Positions 23,752 to 30,580 of a stretch of 30,889 bases of DNA are shown here, in pieces; within the stretch, counting starts at the first letter, position 1; each line of letters opens with the position of its first letter. The stretch lies in IMG/VR virus record IMGVR_UViG_3300046703_000030, positions 1 to 30,889 of that record. One strand, given 5' to 3'. Both the position numbers and the translations under genes were made by a program. This DNA comes from a virus. A model generated the notes under the pieces. That model made no database searches, was not told the DNA's origin, and saw nothing but the letters and a program-made list of their open reading frames with translations.

Positions 23752-24246
23752 TTAGGCCATCGTTGCCATTGCGGTGTTCGTTACTGGTAGTTCGTTAAAT
23801 CCACCAAAGACGAATACCAAAGCCCAGTCAAGCGTGTCACTCGACGTGACTGATATCGTGCAGGTGCATCCGAGCCACGTTCTAACTTGACTGTCCATCA
23901 GGTCAATATCATAGACCTGAGTATACCTGCCCGTCTCGCCTGTACCCCCCGCTGCGACTGCGCCGTGAGTCACATCCGATGCGACCGGGACGCTTATTGG
24001 ATAGTGCGTCATGCCTGTCGCTGGTGAACTAGTTGTTCCCGTCAATGGCGTTAGGGCTACGTTTGAAAGAGTCCCACCGGTTGTTTTCTGTGCGGCGAAG
24101 ATGATCTTACACCACGTCGGCCTCTGCCCCGTTGTTAAGGAGTCGAGGTCAACGGGATATATCGTGACCGCCCCCGCTCCGGTAGCGTGTCCAGCCCCGC
24201 CAACTTTAACCACTGTGTTTGCTAAATATCCTCTAGCTTTTCCCAT
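23752..24246 (-). CDS. Candidate head decoration protein (164 aa)
   Basis: This gene directly follows the major capsid gene and has a strong GGAGGTAAAG site. The product is low in charge, rich in Gly, Thr and Val, and beta-predicted (GAGAVTIYPVDLDSL, CKIIFAAQKTTG, YPISVPVASDV, CTISVTSSDTLDWALVFVFGG). Position and composition fit a capsid decoration or stabilising protein, which in HK97-like viruses is often encoded beside the capsid gene. The family is not identified, and the N-terminus (MGKARGYLANTVVKVG) is the only basic part. Confidence 0.65.
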   Translation of the reverse strand: MGKARGYLANTVVKVGGAGHATGAGAVTIYPVDLDSLTTGQRPTWCKIIFAAQKTTGGTLSNVALTPLTGTTSSPATGMTHYPISVPVASDVTHGAVAAGGTGETGRYTQVYDIDLMDSQVRTWLGCTCTISVTSSDTLDWALVFVFGGFNELPVTNTAMATMA

Positions 24247-24263
24247 TTTCTTTACCTCCTATT

Positions 24264-24282
24264 CTAGCTTAGATTAAGCTAG
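24264..24282 (-). promoter_or_regulatory. Perfect 8-bp hairpin after the capsid gene
   Basis: CTAGCTTA-GAT-TAAGCTAG (plus-strand reading) is a perfect inverted repeat starting beside the capsid stop codon and ending before the next ribosome site. There is no T-tract, so it is more likely an mRNA 3'-end stabiliser or cleavage site than a full terminator. Confidence 0.5.
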
Positions 24283-24283
24283 A

Positions 24284-25468
24284 TTAGTGCCCCCACGTAC
24301 AGCCAGTCAATGCCGCTACTGAAGCATTATGCCTCATACCAAAGTCGTGCATTTCTATTGCTTTAATGACTGTCTCATCTCTGTCGAATGCAGAGACTAG
24401 GGTGCTTGTTGAATCAGTGTATGCTGCTGTGTCTGATGCAGTGATTTCAAGTGTATATGCATCACCTATGATGAGCTCTGGGAACTCGCAAAGGTAAAGA
24501 TAACAGCTTGTCGTTCCATCCACTGTGATTTGATTCGATGTCGTTATTGGATAGCCCCACCATCTGTCAGATGCCTGAACTTCTGGGAATGCTAATGCAC
24601 CCGTGGCTTCTCTAACTGTAGCCAACCAGTTCTTGACCTCTGGTCTGGTGATCCATCCTCTCTTCGTAGCAGGTACGTTTGCATTGTCGAGCAGCGTAAC
24701 CAATCGACCTGCGTCTGTCGTTGCGGTAACTGCGGTTGGAGTTGCGGTCTGTGCGATCTTGTTTGCGGGTAGCATCAAGTCTCGAATACCGTGAGGTGTA
24801 CCTGCGTCGCCTGTGCCTTCGATAAATGCTAGGTCTTCTCTAAGTGAGAGTCTAGTGACTATGTCCGCTCTGACAATCTGATCAACGTTCTGTGCGCTGA
24901 ACTTGAGCAAGTCTCTTGAGATTGGCACTTTAGCAGCAAGCTTCTTACCTTGTAAGAGTAGCTGACCAAAGGTCTGTTGTGATGCCGCTATTACTGCACC
25001 TTCACTAAGATATGCAGCCGTTGCTCCGCCTGTCATCTTCGGGATCTTAAGTTGCCCGTTAACGAGTGGTAGAGTTGAAGCGCCCATCTTCCTCATGATC
25101 GCCGTTGCGTTAAGCATTGGAATCAGGTCAGTTGAAAGGGTTTCCTCAATAGTGAATGCTCCTGCTGTATCAGTGCTTGCGTTAAGGGCTTTCTCGACAA
25201 CATTGCCAGCGCCCCACTTGGTCCTTGCGTATTCACGTGCAATACCAAGATTGCCTTGTGATGCTGCAAACGCTAGTGCTACCCCACCTACGAGGCTTAC
25301 ACCGCCTTGTTTGTCCATAGCCTGTCTTTCATCTGCTAACATGCTGCGCAGGGTTTGGGCTTGCTTTTCATTATCCTTGCGCATCTCTGCGTCAGCCGCT
25401 TTCTTTTTATCTGTTGATTGCTCGAATAGTGCATTCAACTGAGCGCGGCTCATTTCTTTTGTCGCCAT
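24284..25468 (-). CDS. Major capsid protein, HK97 fold
   Basis: The 394-residue protein begins at ATG 25468 behind GGAGGAATAGAAT, inside the end of the protease gene. Residues about 1-70 are helical and charged (LNALFEQSTDKKKAADAEMR), as expected for the scaffolding delta domain removed on maturation. After residue 95 the HK97 capsid pattern is clear: GAFTIEETLSTDLIPMLNAT, MTGGATAAYLSEGAVIAASQ, ISRDLLKFSAQNVDQIVRAD, AFIEGTGDAGTPHGIRDL, and a late RDETVIKAIEMHDFGMRH. It assembles with the portal into the procapsid. The protease gene lies four bases upstream. The exact cleavage site cannot be read from sequence. Confidence 0.95.
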   Translation of the reverse strand: MATKEMSRAQLNALFEQSTDKKKAADAEMRKDNEKQAQTLRSMLADERQAMDKQGGVSLVGGVALAFAASQGNLGIAREYARTKWGAGNVVEKALNASTDTAGAFTIEETLSTDLIPMLNATAIMRKMGASTLPLVNGQLKIPKMTGGATAAYLSEGAVIAASQQTFGQLLLQGKKLAAKVPISRDLLKFSAQNVDQIVRADIVTRLSLREDLAFIEGTGDAGTPHGIRDLMLPANKIAQTATPTAVTATTDAGRLVTLLDNANVPATKRGWITRPEVKNWLATVREATGALAFPEVQASDRWWGYPITTSNQITVDGTTSCYLYLCEFPELIIGDAYTLEITASDTAAYTDSTSTLVSAFDRDETVIKAIEMHDFGMRHNASVAALTGCTWGH

Positions 25469-25471
25469 ATT

Positions 25472-26629
25472 CTATTCCTCCGTTTCTTTGTCGCCTTCGC
25501 CTTGCGCGTTAAGGCTTTCTAATAACGTCTCTACGTCTTCTGTGCTTAGTCCTGTGATCTCAGCAAGATCGTTCATATCAACTGAGACCATATCTTCAGG
25601 TTTTTCTCCGTCATCCACTACTGGAATAACATCATCGGCCTTCATCGTGTCTGCAATATGCTGTATCTCGATTTGCTTTAGTATATCAGCCATATCATGA
25701 CCAAGCGGATATGCTGCTGTTATTACTGGTTCAGTAGATGCTGCCGCTGGTGCGTTTGGTTTTGCTGGTGCTGGTTTAGCTGGTGCTGCGGGCGCAGCTG
25801 GTGCCGCCGGTGCGTTAGATTCTGCTGATGCTAGAACTGATAGAATATTGTCACTAGCCTGTTGCAGCTTTGCTTTGTTTGGTCCTGAGAGGACGGCCCC
25901 CGCCTTCTCAATCGTTACTTCTTTTTCATCCAAAATCATTTTGTTAATGCCTCCGTCCTCTGTTTTGTTACAGCGTTCACATTCGACAAGCGTATTAGTG
26001 GCCCAAGTCCTGAGTTCTTTGTTCATCTCTTTGCGCATCTTTCGATCGACTAATGCATCAGGGTTTGATGGGACTGGAACTGCACTGAACTCTAGCATAT
26101 CCCATTTAGTAAAGTGCGTGCCGCCCGTTCCCATAAGATCAAGAAGTTCAGTAGGTGTTTTGCCGGACTTTTCTTCTATCGGTTCCCACTCGTAAGGGTC
26201 AAAGCCAATTGAAACAGCGTTCAGGAACTTGGTCTTATACATCTTGTAGACCATGCTCCCTCTGATACCTGCATAAGATTCGTGATAATTAGAATCGGGT
26301 TGAAATTCAACGATAGCGTTAATGAGATGAGATTCGCTCCCATCTGCTTTAGGAGCCATCATCCTAGACATTTCAACAGAGCGTGCAATAGGGAAGTCTG
26401 TATATTGATGCGCCCATAGCATGACAGGGTTGTTTGCATAATCGTCTATGATTGCACCTGCGGGATTGACAACGTCTTTATCTCTATCTCTCCGATTACT
26501 TGTGATTGTAAAACTAAGTTTCTGGATCTTCTCGCCATCATCATCTGTATAACTAAGATCCTTAACTTCGCCAAGATCAAAGACCTTGCGAATCATTTCC
26601 CCACGTTTAATATCTTTCGCTAGTGTCAT
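25472..26629 (-). CDS. HK97-type prohead protease with C-terminal Ala/Pro linker
   Basis: This is a 385-residue serine protease of the S78 prohead type. The expected catalytic residues are visible: H74 in LWAHQYTD, S140 in NAVSIGFD, and E180 in MLEFSAVPVPSNPDA. It cleaves the delta domain of the capsid protein during maturation. The C-terminal 180 residues go beyond the usual core: a CERC pair near residue 218, an Ala/Pro/Lys linker (APAAPAAPAAPAKPAPAKP) and an acidic helical end (LAEITGLSTEDVETLLESLN). This tail could act as an internal scaffold, since the capsid gene has no separate scaffold gene. The start at 26629 follows AGGTGG, with a palindrome just upstream. Confidence 0.92.
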   Translation of the reverse strand: MTLAKDIKRGEMIRKVFDLGEVKDLSYTDDDGEKIQKLSFTITSNRRDRDKDVVNPAGAIIDDYANNPVMLWAHQYTDFPIARSVEMSRMMAPKADGSESHLINAIVEFQPDSNYHESYAGIRGSMVYKMYKTKFLNAVSIGFDPYEWEPIEEKSGKTPTELLDLMGTGGTHFTKWDMLEFSAVPVPSNPDALVDRKMRKEMNKELRTWATNTLVECERCNKTEDGGINKMILDEKEVTIEKAGAVLSGPNKAKLQQASDNILSVLASAESNAPAAPAAPAAPAKPAPAKPNAPAAASTEPVITAAYPLGHDMADILKQIEIQHIADTMKADDVIPVVDDGEKPEDMVSVDMNDLAEITGLSTEDVETLLESLNAQGEGDKETEE

Positions 26630-26646
26630 CTTACCACCTACCTCTG

Positions 26647-26663
26647 GTTAACCAATGGTTAAC
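26647..26663 (-). promoter_or_regulatory. 17-bp perfect dyad between portal and protease (copy 2 of 3)
   Basis: GTTAACC-AAT-GGTTAAC (plus strand) is a perfect inverted repeat that contains the portal stop codon and lies 17 bases before the protease start. The minus-strand words GTTAACCAGAGG that follow are also found before the gene starting at 22144. Confidence 0.5.
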
Positions 26664-28119
26664 GCCTCAGTCTAATCGAATAACCCCTACCCGTTGTGAT
26701 GCGCCTGCCTTTTCCAAATCTTGCAGAATACCCTACGTTTACGGGTGGTGATCCTGCCGGGGTCATTAAGGGTTCTGCACTCGGTTCGGTTGCGTTCGGG
26801 GCAGGGGTTTCGCCTGTTGGTTCTGCTGGTGCAGTTGTACCATCAGGATTTATTGTGCCAGCATCAGGAACCAAGTCCTCGATTCGTGTAAGTGAGACTG
26901 CCATAGGCATTGGTAAGACCTGCCCTCGCCCATCAGGCAAAGGGTCCTCTCCCGCTCTTTCGCGTATTTCGTCGACCAAGAATGCGTATGGCGCTGCTTG
27001 TATCACCTCGAGTTCGTAAGACTTGTCTTCTGCTACTGGACTGATATAATCGAGTTCGATAAGTCCCGTGTCATCAAACATCGGCACGATTTGCTTTTGA
27101 TACGCTTGCTGCATCATGTTAAGTCGTGGTGCTAATGTCCATTTAGCAAAGAATAAATCAGCAGACTCAATCATCGCCCGGTTACTATTCTCATTAATCC
27201 CTGCAATTTCCGGTGGCAACCCTAAGATTTGTATTATCGTATTTCGTGTTAACTTTTGTAACTCAATGAATTGAACGCTTTGGAAGTCCTGCTTAAATTC
27301 TCTTACGTCAACTTCCTCGCTAATGAAATGCGGTTTAAAGGCGTTCCAGAAGCCTGTAAGCTTCTGTCGCCATTCTCTTTCCATACTCTTTGTCTTTTCT
27401 GGATTGAGACCTTTGCCACTAATGAGTAAGTCAGGACGTGCTTGTCTGTCAAAGAAACCGTCAAGGGTTTCTCCTGTCTTCTTGTAAATGTTAAGCTCAG
27501 TGTCTAATGCCTGTGCTATTCCTGAGCCGCGTGCATATGGTGCTGCGGGGTTTGGATCAACCATCCAAAAGACTTGGTCATACGGAATCTCATGCTGTCC
27601 GTCTTGTAGTGATAGAACAAAGAATGGTTTATCAGGGAATTGCGGAAGTGCTGTTATTTTATCAGGAGTAATAGGCCATATCTGCATTCCTTCCTTTGTT
27701 TTATCCCAGATGCCGAATGCTTCGCCAGCTAGGTCAAGGTGTACTGACCAGATAAATTGAATAGTTTGCCAAGAAAAGAAAGGATGAGGTTGTTCGAAGA
27801 ATATCTGAAGTGGGTGCTTGATCTTAATTACTTCATCAAGCGGTAGCATTTGCCCAGACTCTGGGTCTTCTATAAGCGTGAGCCATTCTATGTCTGAGAT
27901 AGATTGTGCTTTCTTAGAGCCGCCTGAGCGTAGCCAAGGAAGAACGTTGTAAGCTTGTAAAAATTCAGGGACGGTACGTGCTGGTGCAGAGTATTGTCGT
28001 TGTGTAGATAAAAAAGATGTAGTATCTAAAGCAGTTCCGCTTATCCCGCTAGAAGAAGCAGCTTTTGGAGTGACCGCCTTACGTATCCGACTGATTAAAT
28101 TAGTACGTTGCGTAGGCAC
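26659..28119 (-). CDS. Portal protein, HK97 family
   Basis: The 486-residue portal forms the dodecameric DNA entry ring at one capsid vertex. Family phrases are present: VPEFLQAYNVLPWLRSGGSK, SWQTIQFIWSVHLDLAGEAF, YDQVFWMVDPNP, RGSGIAQALDTELNIYKKTG, QSVQFIELQKLTRNTIIQIL, GLPPEIAGINENSNRAM. The C-terminal 90 residues are Pro/Thr/Glu-rich and likely disordered before a basic end. The only reasonable start is GTG at 28119. It has no good upstream ribosome site and lies at the foot of a perfect hairpin, so portal synthesis may be kept low or regulated. Confidence 0.93.
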   Translation of the reverse strand: MPTQRTNLISRIRKAVTPKAASSSGISGTALDTTSFLSTQRQYSAPARTVPEFLQAYNVLPWLRSGGSKKAQSISDIEWLTLIEDPESGQMLPLDEVIKIKHPLQIFFEQPHPFFSWQTIQFIWSVHLDLAGEAFGIWDKTKEGMQIWPITPDKITALPQFPDKPFFVLSLQDGQHEIPYDQVFWMVDPNPAAPYARGSGIAQALDTELNIYKKTGETLDGFFDRQARPDLLISGKGLNPEKTKSMEREWRQKLTGFWNAFKPHFISEEVDVREFKQDFQSVQFIELQKLTRNTIIQILGLPPEIAGINENSNRAMIESADLFFAKWTLAPRLNMMQQAYQKQIVPMFDDTGLIELDYISPVAEDKSYELEVIQAAPYAFLVDEIRERAGEDPLPDGRGQVLPMPMAVSLTRIEDLVPDAGTINPDGTTAPAEPTGETPAPNATEPSAEPLMTPAGSPPVNVGYSARFGKGRRITTGRGYSIRLRR

Positions 28120-28136
28120 GTGCTAACTCTAGCACG
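28119..28136 (-). promoter_or_regulatory. Perfect hairpin abutting the portal start codon
   Basis: On the minus strand CGTGCTA-GAGT-TAGCACG forms a seven-base-pair stem and four-base loop. Its last G is the first base of the GTG start. The only purine-rich stretch (AGAG) lies across the loop, so the element could hide or present the initiation region. Confidence 0.5.
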
Positions 28137-28185
28137 ATAGTAGATAAGTTTCTGTTAATCTAGTGGAAAAAGATTTCTCGTTTTC

Positions 28186-28656
28186 CTAAAAGTTATTTTC
28201 TTTTTCGTGTGGACATTCACCATAATAATGTTTAGCTGCATTACAATTTAGACATAACACAGAAAATCCTTCGGGGAAGTTACTCTTGATAAGCCACCGA
28301 TTTATCTCATTGCCTACGTTATGTTTTGTGTACCCTTGTTCTGGTTTGTCTGAACGTTTATTTCTGGTATTACGTAGCCTAGCAAGTTCCCTACGATGCT
28401 CTGCTCCATCACCGTTGATGTGATGAATTGTTAGAAACTCTGTATGTGCTTCTCCACAACAAGCGCACTGCATAGTTCCGTTTGAATAATGCTGTAATAC
28501 TTGCTCACGTAACACTTGCTTTTGTTTCTTTGCACACCGTTTCGCTTCTGTTTTTGCACAATCTAGGCATCGTTTTCTTGTTTTGATTCCTCTCGGTCTA
28601 ATAGTGATCTCTTTACCGCAATCTAAGCAGGGTTTTAATATAACTGTGGGTTTCAT
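28186..28656 (-). CDS. HNH endonuclease with an N-terminal zinc finger
   Basis: I use ATG 28656 (156 residues); a TTG four codons upstream is possible. The N-terminus carries C10-x2-C13 and C30-x2-C33, a zinc ribbon. The HNH core follows: CACCGEAHTEFLTIHHINGDG with H78/H79, then a long helix INRWLIKSNFPEGF and the closing CLNCNAAKHYYGECPH. The CACC and CLNC pairs form the structural zinc site of HNH nucleases. Such enzymes are common as free-standing homing nucleases in phages or as packaging partners of HK97-type terminases. It lies directly before the portal gene, where terminase would usually be found. The ribosome site is weak. Confidence 0.88.
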   Translation of the reverse strand: MKPTVILKPCLDCGKEITIRPRGIKTRKRCLDCAKTEAKRCAKKQKQVLREQVLQHYSNGTMQCACCGEAHTEFLTIHHINGDGAEHRRELARLRNTRNKRSDKPEQGYTKHNVGNEINRWLIKSNFPEGFSVLCLNCNAAKHYYGECPHEKENNF

Positions 28657-28679
28657 AGAAAGGAACAAGGTATCCGTAC

Positions 28680-29357
28680 TTATGCTTCGTAGAAAACTAA
28701 GTCTCCACGTGCTAATATTACTACGCTGCCGATAGCGAATTTTTTAAGTATGTTTCTCCATTCCGTTGAAACGGGTTTCGACGTAGCCACATAAAACTTC
28801 ATTTTAGGATACGAGAGCTTATGAATTACCAGTTTGCCCAAGTTCTCTATAAAATCACGGTCCTTTCTGCGATTCATTACTTCGAACAACTGAGTGTCTG
28901 TCAGTATATCGACCGATCCACCTTTAGTAGAGATGCCTACATTGACCTTTTGTCCCTTCTTTCTGAGGGCTTCTTTAAAACGACTCATCAAATCTGAATG
29001 GTCTTCAACTTCCCCATCTGTAAGTTGTCTCTTGGTTCCTTTCATAATCCCAGTCAGAGTAGCTGGCTTTATGTTGTCATCTTGTAGCAGAGTGTCGCGC
29101 AACACCTGATATAATTTATCGCTAACTTCTAGAGGAATCGCGGAATTAAAAATGCTTACAACTAATGAGTCACTTACACATAGTAGACCCGCCTTACTTA
29201 TTCCGTCTGCTTTGAGTTTTCTACGAACATCAAATGTCCTCAACATATTGCTTATAGTTGACGACGATCTACCCCCAAGGTGGCATTTGTCTTTAAGTAT
29301 CTGTTCCAGCTCAGACAGCGATTCCTCGCAGTTGATATCGTTATTTAGTTCTATCAT
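28680..29357 (-). CDS. Unidentified protein, possible degenerate PD-(D/E)XK-like C-terminal domain (225 aa)
   Basis: The ATG at 29357 follows GAGGTAAAC. The N-terminal 110 residues are helical, with SSSTISNMLRTFDVRRKLKA and KLYQVLRDTLLQDDNIKPAT. The C-terminal half alternates strands and helices: VNVGISTKGGSVDIL, TDTQLFEVMNRRKDRDFIEN, LSYPKMKFYVATSKPV, GSVVILARGDLVFYEA. The order D (near 149), E (near 160), then a strand followed by a helix resembles the PD-(D/E)XK fold, but the expected Lys after the Glu is Met, so any nuclease activity is uncertain. I find no close family by eye. It is the first gene after a long leader region carrying a 17-bp dyad and inverted repeats. Confidence 0.75.
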   Translation of the reverse strand: MIELNNDINCEESLSELEQILKDKCHLGGRSSSTISNMLRTFDVRRKLKADGISKAGLLCVSDSLVVSIFNSAIPLEVSDKLYQVLRDTLLQDDNIKPATLTGIMKGTKRQLTDGEVEDHSDLMSRFKEALRKKGQKVNVGISTKGGSVDILTDTQLFEVMNRRKDRDFIENLGKLVIHKLSYPKMKFYVATSKPVSTEWRNILKKFAIGSVVILARGDLVFYEA

Positions 29358-29380
29358 GTTTACCTCTGTATGTTGTTCCT

Positions 29381-29397
29381 GTTAGCCACTGGTTAAC
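29381..29397 (-). promoter_or_regulatory. 17-bp dyad upstream of the 225-residue gene (copy 3 of 3)
   Basis: GTTAGCC-ACT-GGTTAAC (plus strand) lies 23 bases before the ATG at 29357. It differs from the copy at 22146-22162 only in the three central bases. Confidence 0.5.
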
Positions 29398-29732
29398 AGG
29401 GTGGCGCTTATCTCACTAGGTCGCCATATACAGATAGGTCTAATCAGTATTAAAACTTCTCTCGATACTTTCCGATACCCGCTTATTCTACCGAGTTATA
29501 AAGGGTTATAAAAGCCGGAGAATCGTCCCGTGTTCCTCCGTCCTATTGAGAGATAAACGTAGTAACATACTTGCCTTGCGCGTTAAGGATGTCGCCATAT
29601 TCACGGAACTAAAAGAACGTGTGAGATCCGTTCCTCTCCGGCTAGTATGTAGTTACTACCTACTCAGCCTTATTAATTGCGGTTTCTAAACAGTAGTATA
29701 TAAAATAAAAAAAATAATGCTCGTTTCAAATT
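29398..29732. other. Non-coding leader or intergenic region with inverted repeats
   Basis: No convincing gene is present on either strand over about 335 bases. On the minus strand, after the small gene at 29733, comes a run of eight T within TTATTTTTTTTATTTTATATA (29702-29717 region), which could end the upstream transcript and also looks like a TATA-type element. Inverted repeats follow: AGCCGGAGA at 29513-29521 with TCTCCGGCT at 29635-29643, and GTAGTAACATAC at 29559-29570 with a near match at 29645-29659. Two TTATAAA words lie near 29496-29511. The region probably contains the promoter and leader of the structural operon and may encode a structured RNA. Confidence 0.55.
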
Positions 29733-29867
29733 TTAAAGTTCTTTATCTACTAAGTTATACCCCATCTCGTCAGCCATTTCAATTAGTTCGTCTTCACTAA
29801 TCTTGAACCCCATAAAAAGGATGTATTTATGTGGTATACCTTTATGGTCTTCTACAATTTTTATCAT
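29733..29867 (-). CDS. Very small hypothetical protein (44 aa)
   Basis: The frame begins with ATG 29867 overlapping the upstream stop as ATGA and ends TAA 29733. It contains a strand (IVEDHKGIPHKYILFMGF) and an acidic helix (ISEDELIEMADEMGYNLV). The overlap and clean amphipathic pattern suggest a real, coupled gene. The function is unknown. Confidence 0.6.
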   Translation of the reverse strand: MIKIVEDHKGIPHKYILFMGFKISEDELIEMADEMGYNLVDKEL

Positions 29868-30247
29868 TTTATTTCGCCTTCTTTTATTTTCTTTACACGT
29901 CCTTTAGATGTATTACTCCTTATCTTACGTGCTTGTGATTCTATATAAGCGTCATGCAGTTCAGGGTGCATCCAAATAGGTACTCTACGTGAGTTTACTT
30001 CTCTAGGCATCTTTGGAACGTCTTTTTTGACTCTACGTGCTTTTGTTCCGGTTGTTGCGTTGTCTGCCCACTTTGCTGTTCTACCCCCGCCTTTTATGGT
30101 GAGTGTTTCGATTACTTTGCCGCCTACGCTGCACATGGCACAGTTACTCATGCATGAGCATTTGAGTTTCTTTTCTTCGTTGAATCCGTTTCCGTACCTG
30201 CAGCCCTTTATCAGATCATAAACGTATTCACTGTTACACGCTTTCAA
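29864..30247 (-). CDS. Cys-rich, basic putative nucleic-acid-binding protein (127 aa)
   Basis: It starts at a TTG that overlaps the upstream TGA (TTGA). The N-terminal 45 residues carry seven Cys, including CSCMSNCAMCSVGG, which could hold one or two zinc ions. The middle and C-terminal parts are strongly basic (TGTKARRVKKDVPKMPREVN; IRSNTSKGRVKKIKEGEIK) around a short helix VPIWMHPELHDAYIESQA. That helix resembles the start of ribbon-helix-helix-like or other small DNA-binding segments, but I cannot assign a family. Clustering with other small Cys proteins suggests an early or regulatory gene block. Confidence 0.72.
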   Translation of the reverse strand: MKACNSEYVYDLIKGCRYGNGFNEEKKLKCSCMSNCAMCSVGGKVIETLTIKGGGRTAKWADNATTGTKARRVKKDVPKMPREVNSRRVPIWMHPELHDAYIESQARKIRSNTSKGRVKKIKEGEIK

Positions 30248-30459
30248 TTATCCCCCCCCATTTTATCGACGAACCAACCAAGTCCTGATGCTATACCCCA
30301 CATTAAAGCGAATGGTACAACTAACAATCCAGCCGTGGCTAGGCAGCATGCGTCTTGGAATCTTGTTTGTTTGTTGTCGTTGATCTGATTGCAGCAGATA
30401 CATTCAGTTGTTCCTTCTAGGTCGCACATTTGACATTCACTTATTGTCATAGTCATCAC
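30244..30459 (-). CDS. Small Cys-rich membrane protein (71 aa)
   Basis: The start is GTG 30459 or the adjacent ATG, behind GAGAGG. The N-terminal part has CQMC and CICC, a possible zinc knuckle. A hydrophobic segment at about residues 38-62 (ACCLATAGLLVVPFALMWGI) can span the membrane, and the tail is short (WFVDKMGGDN). A single-span protein this small could be a holin or membrane anchor, but the Cys-rich head is not typical of holins. The gene order (small Cys genes, no endolysin visible) does not support lysis. Confidence 0.68.
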   Translation of the reverse strand: MMTMTISECQMCDLEGTTECICCNQINDNKQTRFQDACCLATAGLLVVPFALMWGIASGLGWFVDKMGGDN

Positions 30460-30580
30460 AGCCTCTCTCCGTTCTACAGTCGAATTTCGCTTTCTTCTTT
30501 GCGCACCAGATTAATCCTGCTTCTAAGTAAGGTAGGTATCTCAGTTCTGTACACATTATACATTTTACGATGTTAATCAC
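30437..30580 (-). CDS. Small CxxC zinc-finger-like protein (47 aa)
   Basis: This frame overlaps genes on both sides. I choose GTG 30580, inside the end of the upstream gene; the start is uncertain because the ribosome site AGAGG touches it. The product contains CIMC, then a helix-like TELRYLPYLEAGLIW, and CAKKKAKFDCRTERGC. The five spaced Cys and short basic linker suggest a zinc fold like that at 21355-21519. Confidence 0.55.
   Translation of the reverse strand: MINIVKCIMCTELRYLPYLEAGLIWCAKKKAKFDCRTERGCDDYDNK

Noticed and set aside
28155-28190. Terminator hairpin after the HNH gene (GGAAAA...TTTTCC)
   Set aside because: The stem is short and A/T-rich with a long loop and no following T-run.
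29490-29515. Plus-strand promoter with TTATAAA boxes
   Set aside because: No gene follows on the plus strand and the boxes lack a supporting upstream element; they are more likely part of the AT-rich leader.
30244-30459. Holin
   Set aside because: There is only one membrane segment, an unusual Cys-rich N-terminus and no lysis gene nearby, so evidence is insufficient.
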